Counted from the stretch's first letter, positions 1 to 7,147 are shown. The stretch: 56,756 nt of DNA from Ornatilinea apprima (GCF_001306115.1 NZ_LGCL01000043.1:1-56756); one strand, 5' to 3'. The notes: a model not told the origin generated them from the letters alone. Translations and numbers: made by a program.

Positions 1-127
1 CGGCGACAACATCAACATGACCGCTGAACTGATCGTTCCGGTTGCGCTCGAGCAGGGTTCCAAATTCGCGATCCGCGAAGGCGGTCTGACCGTGGGCGCC
101 GGCGTTATCACCAAGATTCTGGCTTAG
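1..127 (+). CDS. tuf: Elongation factor Tu, C-terminal end (partial)
   Basis: The window opens inside a reading frame (first full codon at base 2) that ends with TAG at 125-127. The 41 visible residues match the last strand region of EF-Tu domain 3, including GDNINM near the start and FAIREGG followed by VGAGVI near the end. EF-Tu brings aminoacyl-tRNA to the ribosome as a GTP complex. Only the C-terminus is present, so the GTPase domain cannot be inspected. The gene order tuf-rpmG-tRNA-Trp-secE-nusG that follows is the classical bacterial one and supports the call. Confidence 0.96.
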   Translation, partial: GDNINMTAELIVPVALEQGSKFAIREGGLTVGAGVITKILA

Positions 128-168
128 TTAAGGAGAATCAGTCCCGGAACGGGCTGAGATAGAAAAAT

Positions 169-339
169 ATGGCATCTAAGAAAAAAGATATCCGCCCGGT
201 TATCACGCTGGCGTGCACGGAATGTAAAGAACGCAATTACACCACCGAGAAGAACCGCCGCAATGATCCGGGGCGCATGGAACTGAAGAAATACTGCTCG
301 CGCTGCAAAAAACACACCCCGCACCGTGAGACCAAGTAA
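169..339 (+). CDS. rpmG: 50S ribosomal protein L33
   Basis: This 56-residue protein begins [19 protein letters not shown] and has the L33 zinc-ribbon pattern of two cysteine pairs (CTEC near residue 16 and CSRC near residue 43). L33 sits near the E site of the large ribosomal subunit. The cysteine-containing form is the zinc-binding type. The nearest purine-rich ribosome site, AGGAG at 131-135, lies over 30 bases upstream; a short CCCG-GAA-CGGG hairpin (about 144-154) lies between, and could bring the two closer. The gene follows tuf by 41 bases and is probably co-transcribed with it. Confidence 0.95.
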   Translation: MASKKKDIRPVITLACTECKERNYTTEKNRRNDPGRMELKKYCSRCKKHTPHRETK

Positions 340-355
340 GTAACAATGCAACAAT

Positions 356-383
356 CATGTGGGGTGCACAGGCACCCCACATG
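356..383 (+). terminator. Strong hairpin between rpmG and tRNA-Trp
   Basis: A perfect inverted repeat has 12-base arms (356-367 and 372-383) around the four-base loop ACAG. No run of T follows, so it is not a classical intrinsic terminator. It ends seven bases before the tRNA, so it could be an RNA-processing site or a partial terminator that separates ribosomal-protein mRNA from the tRNA-secE-nusG part. Confidence 0.6.
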
Positions 384-389
384 CAGCAT

Positions 390-462
<73 letters not shown>

Positions 463-528
463 CCTTCAGTCTTCTAGCGCCGTCCATCGAGGCGGCGTTT
501 TAGACATAAAATAAAGGAGACACTGCCC

Positions 529-738
529 GTGTCAGACAAAAACGAAACCAAAAAACCAAACCCGATCGCAAAGTGGTGGCGAGAAACCGTCGGCGAGCTT
601 CGCAAAGTCACCTGGCCCACCACCCATGATGCCTGGCGGCTCACCAAGATCGTTTTGCTCACCATGGTCGTGATGAGCGCAATTCTTGGCGTTTTGGACT
701 TTGTCTTTTCAAAGCTGGTCGGTCTGATCTTTGCATAA
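529..738 (+). CDS. secE: Preprotein translocase subunit SecE
   Basis: The 69-residue protein starts at GTG with a good AAGGAGA site at 514-520. It has the short single-membrane-span SecE form: a basic, amphipathic segment with the typical WWRETVGELRKVTWPT motif (residues about 16-31), then one hydrophobic span (about 42-66). SecE clamps the SecY channel in the cytoplasmic membrane. It lies directly upstream of nusG, as in most bacteria. Confidence 0.95.
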   Translation: MSDKNETKKPNPIAKWWRETVGELRKVTWPTTHDAWRLTKIVLLTMVVMSAILGVLDFVFSKLVGLIFA

Positions 739-771
739 TCGGCAAGCTTTTTGGATTGAGGTGGCATAATA

Positions 772-1458
772 ATGGACGCTCACAGCGAATTCGATTCTGA
801 ATTCAACGAAGATGATATGACCTCCCACACCCCCGAATTGGATAACTTCGCGGATGACGTGGAAGGTCTCGACGCGTCCCAACGGGATGTATCGACGCTT
901 TCAGATCATGAGGCACAACCTGAAGGTGAAGGAGACGACCGCTCTTGGTATGTCATTCACTGCTATTCGGGCTACGAAAACAAAGTGCGCCATAATCTTG
1001 AACAGCGCATTGAAACCATGGGAATGAAAGACAAAATCTTTGACGTGGTGATCCCCACCCAAGAAGAGATCGACGTCAAAGATGGCAAGCGCCGCGTGGT
1101 TGAACGCCATGTCTTCCCCGGCTATGTGCTGGTCAACATGGTCCTCACCGAAGAATCGTGGTATGTGGTGCGCAACACCCCCGGTGTAACCGGTTTTGTT
1201 GGCATGGGCAACGACCCCACTCCCCTGCGCCCCGAAGAGGTAGTCCAAATCCTCAAGCGCATGGAAGCCGAAGCGCCACACATCAAAGTTACCTTCAAAG
1301 TTGGCGAGCGCGTGCGCATTATCGACGGCCCATTCAACGATTTCCGCGGCACCGTTTCGGAAATCGACATGGAACGCACCAAGGTTCGTGTAATGGTCAA
1401 TTTCTTCGGGCGTGAAACCCCCGTTGAATTGGACTTCTTACAAGTAGAAAAGTCGTAA
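772..1458 (+). CDS. nusG: Transcription elongation/antitermination factor NusG
   Basis: The 228-residue protein has an NGN domain beginning near residue 58 (RSWYVIHCYSGYENKV) and a C-terminal KOW domain (VGERVRIIDGPFNDFRGTV, about residues 176-194). NusG binds RNA polymerase and links it to Rho or to the ribosome. E. coli NusG has 181 residues; the excess here is a strongly acidic N-terminal extension of about 55 residues, with no predicted fold by eye. The ATG at 772 has a GAGGTGG site upstream; a later start would remove the extension, but no better start stands out just before the NGN domain. Confidence 0.95.
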   Translation: MDAHSEFDSEFNEDDMTSHTPELDNFADDVEGLDASQRDVSTLSDHEAQPEGEGDDRSWYVIHCYSGYENKVRHNLEQRIETMGMKDKIFDVVIPTQEEIDVKDGKRRVVERHVFPGYVLVNMVLTEESWYVVRNTPGVTGFVGMGNDPTPLRPEEVVQILKRMEAEAPHIKVTFKVGERVRIIDGPFNDFRGTVSEIDMERTKVRVMVNFFGRETPVELDFLQVEKS

Positions 1459-1460
1459 AC

Positions 1461-1526
1461 CAGCTTGCCGCCTGGCGAGCTGAGATTCGTGGGAGGGTGA
1501 AACCGCCCGCTAACACCACAAAGGAG
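1461..1526 (+). promoter_or_regulatory. Leader before rplK: L1-type autoregulatory motif, copy A
   Basis: After nusG there is a nine-pair hairpin (1461-1482), then a motif GTGGGAGG (1489-1496), a small inner stem and loop, and CACCAC (1514-1519) directly joined to the ribosome site AAAGGAG (1520-1526). GTGG can pair with CCAC, leaving an asymmetric internal loop. The same layout is repeated before rplA. Ribosomal protein L1 represses the L11-L1 operon through a leader target in E. coli; assigning this motif to L1 is inference from position and repetition. Confidence 0.65.
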
Positions 1527-1533
1527 ATAAGTT

Positions 1534-1959
1534 GTGGCAAAAAAGTTAAAAGCAGTTGTCAAGTTGCAAATCACTGCCGGTAAAGCCAATCCGGCACCGC
1601 CCATTGGTCCTGCCCTGGCCGGGCATGGTATCAATATCATGGCTTTCTGCAAAGAATATAACGCCCGCACCCAAAACCGCATGGGCGAAATTATTCCCGC
1701 AGAAATCACCGTCTACACGGATGGTTCTTTCACCTTCGTGCTCAAATCTTCACCCACCGCGGTTCTGCTGCGCAAAGCGGCTGGCATCGAGCGTGGATCA
1801 GCCGTTCCCAACCGGGAAAAAGTCGGCAAAGTGTCCCGCGCCCAGGTGCGTGAAATCGCCGAAATCAAGCTGAAAGACACCAACGCCATTGATATTGAAG
1901 GCGCCATGCGCCAGGTCGAAGGGACCGCCCGCAACATGGGTATTGTTGTAGAAGATTAG
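1534..1959 (+). CDS. rplK: 50S ribosomal protein L11
   Basis: The 141-residue protein is full length for L11. It begins [20 protein letters not shown] and contains the conserved [22 protein letters not shown] segment in two parts (residues about 22-43) and the C-terminal rRNA-binding region. L11 forms the GTPase-associated centre with 23S rRNA. The start is GTG, fixed by AAAGGAG eight bases upstream, which is part of the L1-type leader. It lies 75 bases after nusG and 55 bases before rplA. Confidence 0.97.
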   Translation: MAKKLKAVVKLQITAGKANPAPPIGPALAGHGINIMAFCKEYNARTQNRMGEIIPAEITVYTDGSFTFVLKSSPTAVLLRKAAGIERGSAVPNREKVGKVSRAQVREIAEIKLKDTNAIDIEGAMRQVEGTARNMGIVVED

Positions 1960-1965
1960 TTAACA

Positions 1966-2008
1966 GTGGGAGGTCCTGTCTTTTCGGGGCCGTTACTACC
2001 ACAAAGGA
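1966..2008 (+). promoter_or_regulatory. Leader before rplA: L1-type autoregulatory motif, copy B
   Basis: The gap between rplK and rplA repeats the pattern before rplK: GTGGGAGG at 1966-1973, an inner stem of GGTCC with GGGGCC, and ACTACCAC ending at 2002, fused to AAAGGAG (2003-2009). The inner loop bases differ from copy A while the pairing and the flanking motif are kept, which suggests selection on structure. A direct effect on rplA translation is plausible because the ribosome site lies at the edge of the hairpin. Confidence 0.65.
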
Positions 2009-2014
2009 GCCGTA

Positions 2015-2734
2015 ATGCCGAAACACGGAAAGAAATACTTAACCGCCCGCGAAAAACTCAACCCCGGGCAATACTATACCCCGCAGGAAGCCGTGGATCT
2101 GGTTAAACAAACCAGCACCACCAATTTTGACGCGACTGTGGAAGTTCACATGCGCATGGGCCTCGACCCGCGCCAGGCTGACCAGCAGGTGCGCGACGTG
2201 GTTGTTTTGCCCCACGGTTTGGGTAAAACGGTGCGCGTGCTCGTCTTCGCCCAGGGTGAAGGCGTTCAATACGCTGAACAGGGCGGCGCCGATTACATCG
2301 CCGACACGGACGAATGGATCAAGAAAATTCAGGATGGTTGGTTCGATTTCGACGTGGCCATCGCCACTCCCGATATGATGGGTAAAGCCGGCCGTCTGGG
2401 CCGTGTGTTGGGCCCCCGCGGTCTGATGCCGAACCCCAAAGCGGGCACCGTTGTGCAGCCCTCTGACCTGCCGCGTGTCATTCAAGAATCGAAAGCCGGT
2501 CGCGTTGAGTTCCGTCTCGACAAAACCGCCAACCTGCATGTGCCGATTGGCAAAGTGTCGTTCGATGCCGACAAACTGTACGAAAACCTGGCCGCGCTGA
2601 TGGAAGCCATTAAGAAGGCTCGCCCCTCGGCTGCCAAAGGCTCGTACATCCGCCGCGTAACGGTTACCTCCACTATGGGCCCTGGCATTCGTGTGGATGC
2701 CAACCTTGCCCAAAGCATGGAAAATCGCGAATAA
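2015..2734 (+). CDS. rplA: 50S ribosomal protein L1
   Basis: The 239-residue protein is full length for L1. It carries the conserved segments [19 protein letters not shown] (about residues 128-146) and [18 protein letters not shown] (about 167-184). L1 forms the mobile L1 stalk on 23S rRNA and in many bacteria represses its own operon. It is preceded by the second copy of the GTGGGAGG-ACCAC leader. A possible TATAAT sequence starts six bases after its stop codon and may begin the L10-L7/L12 transcript. Confidence 0.97.
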   Translation: MPKHGKKYLTAREKLNPGQYYTPQEAVDLVKQTSTTNFDATVEVHMRMGLDPRQADQQVRDVVVLPHGLGKTVRVLVFAQGEGVQYAEQGGADYIADTDEWIKKIQDGWFDFDVAIATPDMMGKAGRLGRVLGPRGLMPNPKAGTVVQPSDLPRVIQESKAGRVEFRLDKTANLHVPIGKVSFDADKLYENLAALMEAIKKARPSAAKGSYIRRVTVTSTMGPGIRVDANLAQSMENRE

Positions 2735-2739
2735 TCGAG

Positions 2740-2977
2740 TATAATAGATGGGTTGGGCGCGCCCTTCTGCTTCAGAAAAATGCGCCCACAGAAATCAAAA
2801 AACTTTGGCTTCGCCCATGACAGCCGGTGCCGCAAGGCTTAATATCCAGCCCAGGTGAAGACGATCACTCAAAAAAGGCCGTGCTGCTTCAGCGCGCCTG
2901 TGAAAGTCTTTGCCTGGCATAGAACCAGACAAAGACTTTTTATTTCTAATTCTAAAAACGGAAGGAGGTGAAAACCC
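2740..2977 (+). ncRNA. L10 leader (ribosomal protein leader with attenuator)
   Basis: The 243-base gap between rplA and rplJ holds a TATAAT hexamer at 2740-2745, an upstream stem (TGGGCGC 2754-2760 with GCGCCCA 2782-2788), and a core at about 2818-2868 that reads CAGCCGGTGCCGCAAGGCTT followed by AATATCCAGCCCAGGTG. This core closely matches my memory of the L10-binding leader family. An intrinsic terminator follows before rplJ. The expected mechanism is that L10(L12) binding to the leader favours the terminator and reduces rplJL expression. Confidence 0.85.
2903..2945 (+). terminator. Attenuator terminator of the L10 leader
   Basis: The stem pairs GTCTTTG (2906-2912) with CAAAGAC (2930-2936), extended inward by CCTGG/CCAG and outward by AAA/TTT, and is followed by TTTTTATTT. 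Its position between the L10-binding core and the ribosome site of rplJ makes it a regulated attenuator rather than an end-of-gene terminator. Confidence 0.85.
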
Positions 2978-3511
2978 TTGGCATTCACCAAAGAGCAAAA
3001 ACAGAAAATGGTGGCTGAATACAGCGAATTACTGCAAAAGAGCCAGGCCGTCTTCATCATCGAGCACGGCAAGATGAACATGAAAGAAATCGACACGTTC
3101 CGCGCGAAAGTGCGCGAGGCCGGTGGCGTGGCCCATATTTGTAAGAACACGTTGTTCACCATCGCCCTCAAAGAACAGGGCTACGAAGTCAAGTCGAAAC
3201 TGGCTGGCACCTCGCTGGTCGGCTTCGCCCTGCAAGACGCCCCCGCTCTGGCCAAAGCTTTTGATGAAATTACCGCGAAATCAGAGATCTTTGCCCTGAA
3301 AAAAGGCTTCCTGGACAATAAGGAAATCAGCGCTCAGCAGATCAAAGCCCTTGCCGACCTGCCCCCGCTGCCTGTTATGCGCGCCACGCTGCTGGGCACC
3401 ATCATGGCCCCCGCATCGCAATTGGTCCGCACCCTGGCCGAACCGGCTCGTGGTTTGGCCGCTGTTATCAAAGCTTACTCAGAAAAAGACAGCGCCCCCG
3501 CTGCTGCGTAA
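2978..3511 (+). CDS. rplJ: 50S ribosomal protein L10
   Basis: The 177-residue protein starts at TTG with a very strong ribosome site (AAGGAGGTG at 2962-2970). It begins MAFTKEQKQKMVAEYSELL and has the usual L10 plan: rRNA-binding N-terminal domain and a C-terminal helix that binds L7/L12 dimers (about residues 140-177, ending in an alanine-rich tail). L10 anchors the L12 stalk that recruits translation GTPases. The rare start codon with a strong ribosome site may add a further layer to the leader control. Confidence 0.96.
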   Translation: MAFTKEQKQKMVAEYSELLQKSQAVFIIEHGKMNMKEIDTFRAKVREAGGVAHICKNTLFTIALKEQGYEVKSKLAGTSLVGFALQDAPALAKAFDEITAKSEIFALKKGFLDNKEISAQQIKALADLPPLPVMRATLLGTIMAPASQLVRTLAEPARGLAAVIKAYSEKDSAPAAA

Positions 3512-3578
3512 GCACCGTTTTTTGAACAAATGTAGTAACCAACTTTTACAAACAAACACCTGATAAGGAGTATTTACA

Positions 3579-3956
3579 ATGGCTGATCTCGACAAAATTA
3601 TTGAACAATTGAGCGCCCTCACCGTGCTCGAAGCTGCTGAACTGGTTAAGGCTCTCGAAGAGAAGTGGGGCGTTTCCGCCGCCGCTCCTGTGGCTGTTGC
3701 CGCCGCCGCCCCCGTCGCCGCCGCTGCCGAACCCGAAGAAGAAAAGACCGAGTTCGATGTCGTCCTCAAAGACGCTGGCCCCAAGAAAATCGAAGTCATC
3801 AAAGTCATTCGCCAGCTCACCAGCCTGGGCCTCGTGGAAGCCAAACAAATGGCCGAAACCGCTGGCTCCAAGGTCCTCACCGCCGTCAGCAAAGAAGCTG
3901 CCGCCGATGCCAAGGCCAAACTGGAAGCCGCTGGTGGCGTGATCGAACTCGCGTAG
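3579..3956 (+). CDS. rplL: 50S ribosomal protein L7/L12
   Basis: The 125-residue protein has the N-terminal dimerisation domain (residues 1-35), an alanine/proline/valine-rich flexible hinge (about 34-52) and the conserved C-terminal domain with [20 protein letters not shown] (about 56-75) that contacts EF-Tu and EF-G. It follows rplJ by 67 bases with an AAGGAG site. A strong terminator follows; rpoB, the usual neighbour, is not here. Confidence 0.97.
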   Translation: MADLDKIIEQLSALTVLEAAELVKALEEKWGVSAAAPVAVAAAAPVAAAAEPEEEKTEFDVVLKDAGPKKIEVIKVIRQLTSLGLVEAKQMAETAGSKVLTAVSKEAAADAKAKLEAAGGVIELA

Positions 3957-3980
3957 TTCTTTCAACCCCAAACAGCAAAG

Positions 3981-4010
3981 AAAATCCCCCGACAAAATCG
4001 GGGGATTTTT
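3981..4010. terminator. Bidirectional terminator between rplL and lexA
   Basis: TCCCCCGA (3985-3992) pairs with TCGGGGGA (3998-4005), flanked by AAAA on the left and TTTTT on the right. It is 25 bases after rplL and 42 bases past the lexA stop on the other strand, so it can serve both converging genes. Confidence 0.9.
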
Positions 4011-4051
4011 GTTATCGTTTCGCGGGCGTTGATTTTGCGGAAGAAGAACGC

Positions 4052-4777
4052 CTACATGGCTACGTTACGAACCTGGCGGATGACCATCACCACTTTACCC
4101 ATAATGCGCACCTGTTTGGGGTTATCCACATAAATCGGCTGCATAGTGGGGTTCGCGGGCTGCAAGCGGATGCGGTCTTTTTCTTTGTAGAAGTACTTCA
4201 GCGTGGTCTCATCATTATCGTCCAGCCATACGGCCACCATTTCGCCGTTGTTGGCCTGCTGGGCGCGCTTCATAATCACAATATCACCGTCGTTGATCAT
4301 CGCATCAATCATTGAATCGCCGTCCACTTCCAGCGCGAAGAGATCGTCCACATTCTCGCGCGGAGGGAGCAGGCTGCGGGCAATATCCACACCGCTTTCC
4401 GCGTCAAAATAGTTAAAATCCGAAGCGGGCATGGGCAGCGGCGCGCTGGCCACAATACGGCCCTGCAGCGGGATGGTGATGACATCGGTCAGCGTGGCGG
4501 CCACGCTCTTGGCAGCGCTCACCACCTTCTCACCCACAGAGGTGGGCAGGGGCTGCAGCAGGCGAATGCTGCGCGACACATGCGAATCGCGCTCAATGTA
4601 TCCAAATTCTTCCAACTGCTTCAGGTAATAATCCACCAATGAGGTGGACTTCACCCCAATGCTTTCGCCAATCTGCCGGATGGAGGGCGAATACCCGGAA
4701 TCTTCCTGAAATTTCTCCAGGTAGCGCATAATCTTCTTATGCCGCTCGCTCAGGCCGGCTTTCTTTCGTGCCATCAT
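4052..4777 (-). CDS. lexA: SOS repressor LexA
   Basis: The 241-residue protein has a winged-helix N-terminal domain (residues about 9-75, with SPSIRQIGESIGVKSTSLV) and an S24 peptidase-type C-terminal domain. The catalytic pair is visible: Ser155 in VDGDSMIDAM and Lys194 in ETTLKYFY. The cleavage region reads GRIVASAPLP, giving Ala110-Ser111 where Ala-Gly is usual. LexA represses SOS genes until RecA filaments trigger self-cleavage. The reading frame is open for 27 codons further upstream, but ATG at 4777 is preferred because AAGGAG lies six bases upstream and the frame before it overlaps the promoter and SOS box. A second ATG follows immediately. Confidence 0.95.
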   Translation of the reverse strand: MMARKKAGLSERHKKIMRYLEKFQEDSGYSPSIRQIGESIGVKSTSLVDYYLKQLEEFGYIERDSHVSRSIRLLQPLPTSVGEKVVSAAKSVAATLTDVITIPLQGRIVASAPLPMPASDFNYFDAESGVDIARSLLPPRENVDDLFALEVDGDSMIDAMINDGDIVIMKRAQQANNGEMVAVWLDDNDETTLKYFYKEKDRIRLQPANPTMQPIYVDNPKQVRIMGKVVMVIRQVRNVAM

Positions 4778-4829
4778 AAGACGCTCCTTATGTCCAGTTA
4801 CCGCAAAATCAAACATTTGTACTACGAAT

Positions 4830-4858
4830 ATAATACACGAACATCCGTTCTGTGTCAA
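4830..4858 (-). promoter_or_regulatory. lexA promoter with SOS box in the spacer
   Basis: On the - strand TTGACA (4858-4853), a 17-base spacer and TATTAT (4835-4830) form a near-consensus promoter. Inside the spacer lies GAACGGATGTTC (4850-4839), which fits the Gram-positive type LexA box GAAC-N4-GTTC. The arrangement predicts that LexA represses its own gene by blocking the spacer. Confidence 0.92.
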
Positions 4859-4922
4859 GCAGTTTTTTTCTACCCATAATCTCCTTTCCCTCCTTTTTTA
4901 ACCAACTCTCATCCGCCAAATC

Positions 4923-4950
4923 TTGACGCGTGCGTAAGATATGCTATACT
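4923..4950 (+). promoter_or_regulatory. Promoter of the FmdB-type gene
   Basis: TTGACG (4923-4928), a 16-base spacer and TATACT (4945-4950), with TGC just before the -10 box as an extended -10 element. The start codon is 43 bases downstream. Confidence 0.75.
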
Positions 4951-4992
4951 CCAGTAGAGTATATATCCCCTTGCCAAGGAGCGTTTTCTTCC

Positions 4993-5205
4993 ATGCCTCT
5001 TTACCGATACCAATGTGAAGAATGCCTGTACGAATTTGAAAAACTGGTCTCTTACTCCGATTCCGACAAGCTTCCTCAATGCCCCAATTGTGAAAGCAAC
5101 GCCACCCACAAGCAAGTAACCAGCTTTTCTTCCTTCGGTTTTTACTCGCCCAATTCATCTTCCAATTCAGGCTCTTGCGGCGGTAGTTCCAGCCGCTTTC
5201 GCTGA
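4993..5205 (+). CDS. FmdB-family zinc-ribbon protein
   Basis: The 70-residue protein begins MPLYRYQCEECLYEFEKLV and has CxxC pairs at CEEC and CPNC that form a zinc ribbon, followed by a serine/glycine-rich tail ending SSSRFR. This is the FmdB-type regulatory-protein family, common and poorly characterised; the founding member was linked to formamidase expression. The start at 4993 is chosen because AAGGAG lies at 4976-4981 and because the family starts MP-x-Y-x-Y. Its exact function is not known. Confidence 0.85.
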   Translation: MPLYRYQCEECLYEFEKLVSYSDSDKLPQCPNCESNATHKQVTSFSSFGFYSPNSSSNSGSCGGSSSRFR

Positions 5206-5218
5206 GGTTAAGCTCTAT

Positions 5219-5250
5219 TGGGCTGCGGCGCAGCCCACCCAGTGTATATA
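5219..5250 (+). promoter_or_regulatory. Candidate operator and promoter of the CsoR/CstR-OsmC operon
   Basis: A perfect 19-base inverted repeat TGGGCTGCGGCGCAGCCCA (5219-5237; nine-base arms, one centre base) lies just before TATATA (5245-5250), which has TG directly upstream. The repeat covers the place of a -35 box. CsoR-type repressors bind GC-rich inverted repeats in their own promoters, so this is a likely autoregulatory operator. It could also be a weak terminator of the gene before, but no T run follows. Confidence 0.65.
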
Positions 5251-5290
5251 ACCGTATCCGATGAGGAGAAAATCAGGTGCAGCCGTGAAG

Positions 5291-5566
5291 ATGCAAGACC
5301 CACAGGTTCAGAAGCAATTAATCAGCCGCCTGCGCCGCATCGAAGGTCAGGTGCGCGGCGTGCAAACCATGATCGACGAAAACCGCGACTGCCATGAGAT
5401 CATGCAGCAAATGGCGGCCATCCGCTCGGCGGTGCAAAGCGCCAGCCAGGCCATGCTCGAAGAGTTCTCCGAGAACTGCCTCATCAACCTGGCCGGCACC
5501 GATGACCTGCAAGAGCGTAAGCTGCTGCTCAAAGATCTGATCGCCCTCATCGGTAAAGCCCCCTGA
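5291..5566 (+). CDS. CsoR/CstR-family transcriptional repressor
   Basis: The 91-residue all-helical protein has the family motif RLRRIEGQVRGV (residues 13-24). Cys34 and Cys63 match the two conserved cysteines of the family, but the histidine of the copper-binding Cys-His-Cys set is replaced by Phe59. Two cysteines 29 residues apart without that histidine resemble CstR, a sensor of persulfide and reactive sulfur, more than copper-sensing CsoR. GTG at 5285 or ATG at 5261 are alternative starts; a GAGGAG site lies at 5262-5269. It is followed after 27 bases by an OsmC-like gene, which fits thiol stress. The sensed signal is inference. Confidence 0.85.
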   Translation: MQDPQVQKQLISRLRRIEGQVRGVQTMIDENRDCHEIMQQMAAIRSAVQSASQAMLEEFSENCLINLAGTDDLQERKLLLKDLIALIGKAP

Positions 5567-5593
5567 TTCAAAACCCACAGAAAGAAGGACACC

Positions 5594-6004
5594 ATGAGTT
5601 CAGCACAAGTGCGTTGGATTGGCGGCGGAAAATTTGTAGGCGTTGATTCCACCCAGCATTCCGTGGTCCTTTCCACCCCCTCCGAAGGCATCGGCATGAA
5701 GCCTTCGGAAATGCTCCTCGTCGCATTGGCCTCTTGTACCGCCGTGGACGTTGTCTCCATCCTCGAAAAGCGCCGCAAACCGCTGGCCTCTCTTGAAATC
5801 CAGGCAACCGGCGAGCAAGACGCCGACCCGCCCTGGCCGTTCCGCAAAATCCACCTCAAGTACATCCTCTCCGGCAAAGACATCACCCCCAAAGACGCCG
5901 AAACAGCCATTCAGCTCTCCGAAGAAAAATACTGCTCGGTGGCCGCCACGGTGCGGGGTGTGGCCGAAATCACCACCAGTTACGAGATTCTCCCTCTTTC
6001 CTAG
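5594..6004 (+). CDS. OsmC-family (peroxide/thiol stress) protein
   Basis: The 136-residue protein has the two family cysteines, in LASCTAVDVV (about residue 48) and EKYCSVAATV (about residue 115). In OsmC/Ohr proteins these cysteines reduce organic peroxides; the YhfA-like subfamily has less defined substrates. The N-terminus with RWIGGGKFVGVDS is typical of the OsmC-like group found in many anaerobes. It is coupled to the upstream repressor gene and ends before a strong terminator. Confidence 0.88.
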   Translation: MSSAQVRWIGGGKFVGVDSTQHSVVLSTPSEGIGMKPSEMLLVALASCTAVDVVSILEKRRKPLASLEIQATGEQDADPPWPFRKIHLKYILSGKDITPKDAETAIQLSEEKYCSVAATVRGVAEITTSYEILPLS

Positions 6005-6032
6005 CAGCTCTTCCTTATAAAGCATTGGTATA

Positions 6033-6068
6033 ATCATGCCAGGTTTTCACAACTGGCATGATTTTTTA
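6033..6068 (+). terminator. Terminator after the OsmC gene, overlapping a -10 box
   Basis: ATCATGCCAG (6033-6042) pairs with CTGGCATGAT (6053-6062), followed by TTTTTATT. A TGG-TATAAT extended -10 box at 6026-6034 overlaps the left arm; a transcript from it would begin inside the hairpin and so escape termination, giving thrC its own start. Confidence 0.88.
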
Positions 6069-6088
6069 TTGATGAGGAGAACAGCATC

Positions 6089-7147
6089 ATGGCATATAAC
6101 GGCGTATTGGCCCAATACGGCCACCTGATGGACCTGCCCGCCCACACCCTGCCCATCACCCTGCTGGAAGGCAACACCCCGCTCATCCCCATGCCCGGCC
6201 TGGCGGCCGAGTTGGGCGGTGGGTTTGAACTGTACGTCAAATTTGAAGGCCTCAACCCCACGGGCAGCTTCAAAGATCGCGGCATGACCGCCGCCGTCTC
6301 CGAAGCGGCCGGGCGCGGCGCCAAAGCCGTCATCTGCGCCTCCACCGGCAACACAGCCGCTTCCGCGGCCGCCTACGCGTCGCGCGCCGGTATGCGCGCC
6401 GTGGTCATCATCCCCGACGGCAAAGTGGCAACCGGCAAGCTGGCCGGCGCTATGGCCTACGGCGCAGAAGTTATTCAGATCAAAGGCTCATTCGACGACG
6501 CCCTTAATCTGGTGGTGCAGATCAGCCAACGCCACCCCATTGCCCTGGTCAATTCCCTTAACCCTTATCGCCTCGAAGGTCAAAAATCATCCGCCTTCGA
6601 AATTTGCGATACCCTCGGCGCCGCCCCCGATTGGCTCTGCCTGCCGGTGGGCAACGCCGGCAACATCACCTCCTATTGGATGGGCTTCCGGCAGTACAAC
6701 ACCCTCAAACAGAGCGGCCTGCCGCGCATTTTGGGAGTACAGGCCGAAGGCTCTGCCCCGCTGGTCATCGGCCACCCCGTAGAGCACCCCGAGACAGTCT
6801 GCACCGCCATTCGCATTGGCAAACCGGCCCGCGGTGAAGAGGCCCTGCAAGCCGCCGAAGAATCCAACGGGCGCATCATCGCCATGAGCGATGACGCCAT
6901 TTTGGCTGCCCAGCGCCAGCTCGCCTCACACGGCGTGTGGGTCGAACCCGCCTCTGCCGCCGGGGTGTGCGGACTGGTCCACCAGATCCGCACCGGCCAA
7001 CTGGACCCCAAAGGCAAGCGCATTGTTGCCATTTGCACCGGTCACGGACTCAAAGACCCCGATATCATCACCCGCCAGGCAGCCACCCCGCGCGCCCTGC
7101 CCGCCACCCTGGCCGCCATGGAAGAAGCCATCCTGGGAGAGCGCTAA
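6089..7147 (+). CDS. thrC: Threonine synthase
   Basis: The 352-residue PLP enzyme converts O-phosphohomoserine to threonine. The PLP-binding lysine is in NPTGSFKDRGM (about residues 57-67) and the phosphate-binding region is STGNTAASAAAYASR. Its length fits the shorter bacterial/archaeal thrC class. The start ATG has GAGGAG upstream. Its stop codon directly abuts the thrB start (TAA-ATG), so the two are translationally coupled. No homoserine dehydrogenase gene is visible in the window. Confidence 0.95.
   Translation: MAYNGVLAQYGHLMDLPAHTLPITLLEGNTPLIPMPGLAAELGGGFELYVKFEGLNPTGSFKDRGMTAAVSEAAGRGAKAVICASTGNTAASAAAYASRAGMRAVVIIPDGKVATGKLAGAMAYGAEVIQIKGSFDDALNLVVQISQRHPIALVNSLNPYRLEGQKSSAFEICDTLGAAPDWLCLPVGNAGNITSYWMGFRQYNTLKQSGLPRILGVQAEGSAPLVIGHPVEHPETVCTAIRIGKPARGEEALQAAEESNGRIIAMSDDAILAAQRQLASHGVWVEPASAAGVCGLVHQIRTGQLDPKGKRIVAICTGHGLKDPDIITRQAATPRALPATLAAMEEAILGER

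Noticed and set aside
3665..4315. Open frame spanning the end of rplL and the lexA 3' region
   Set aside because: It crosses a strong terminator and two real genes in other frames.
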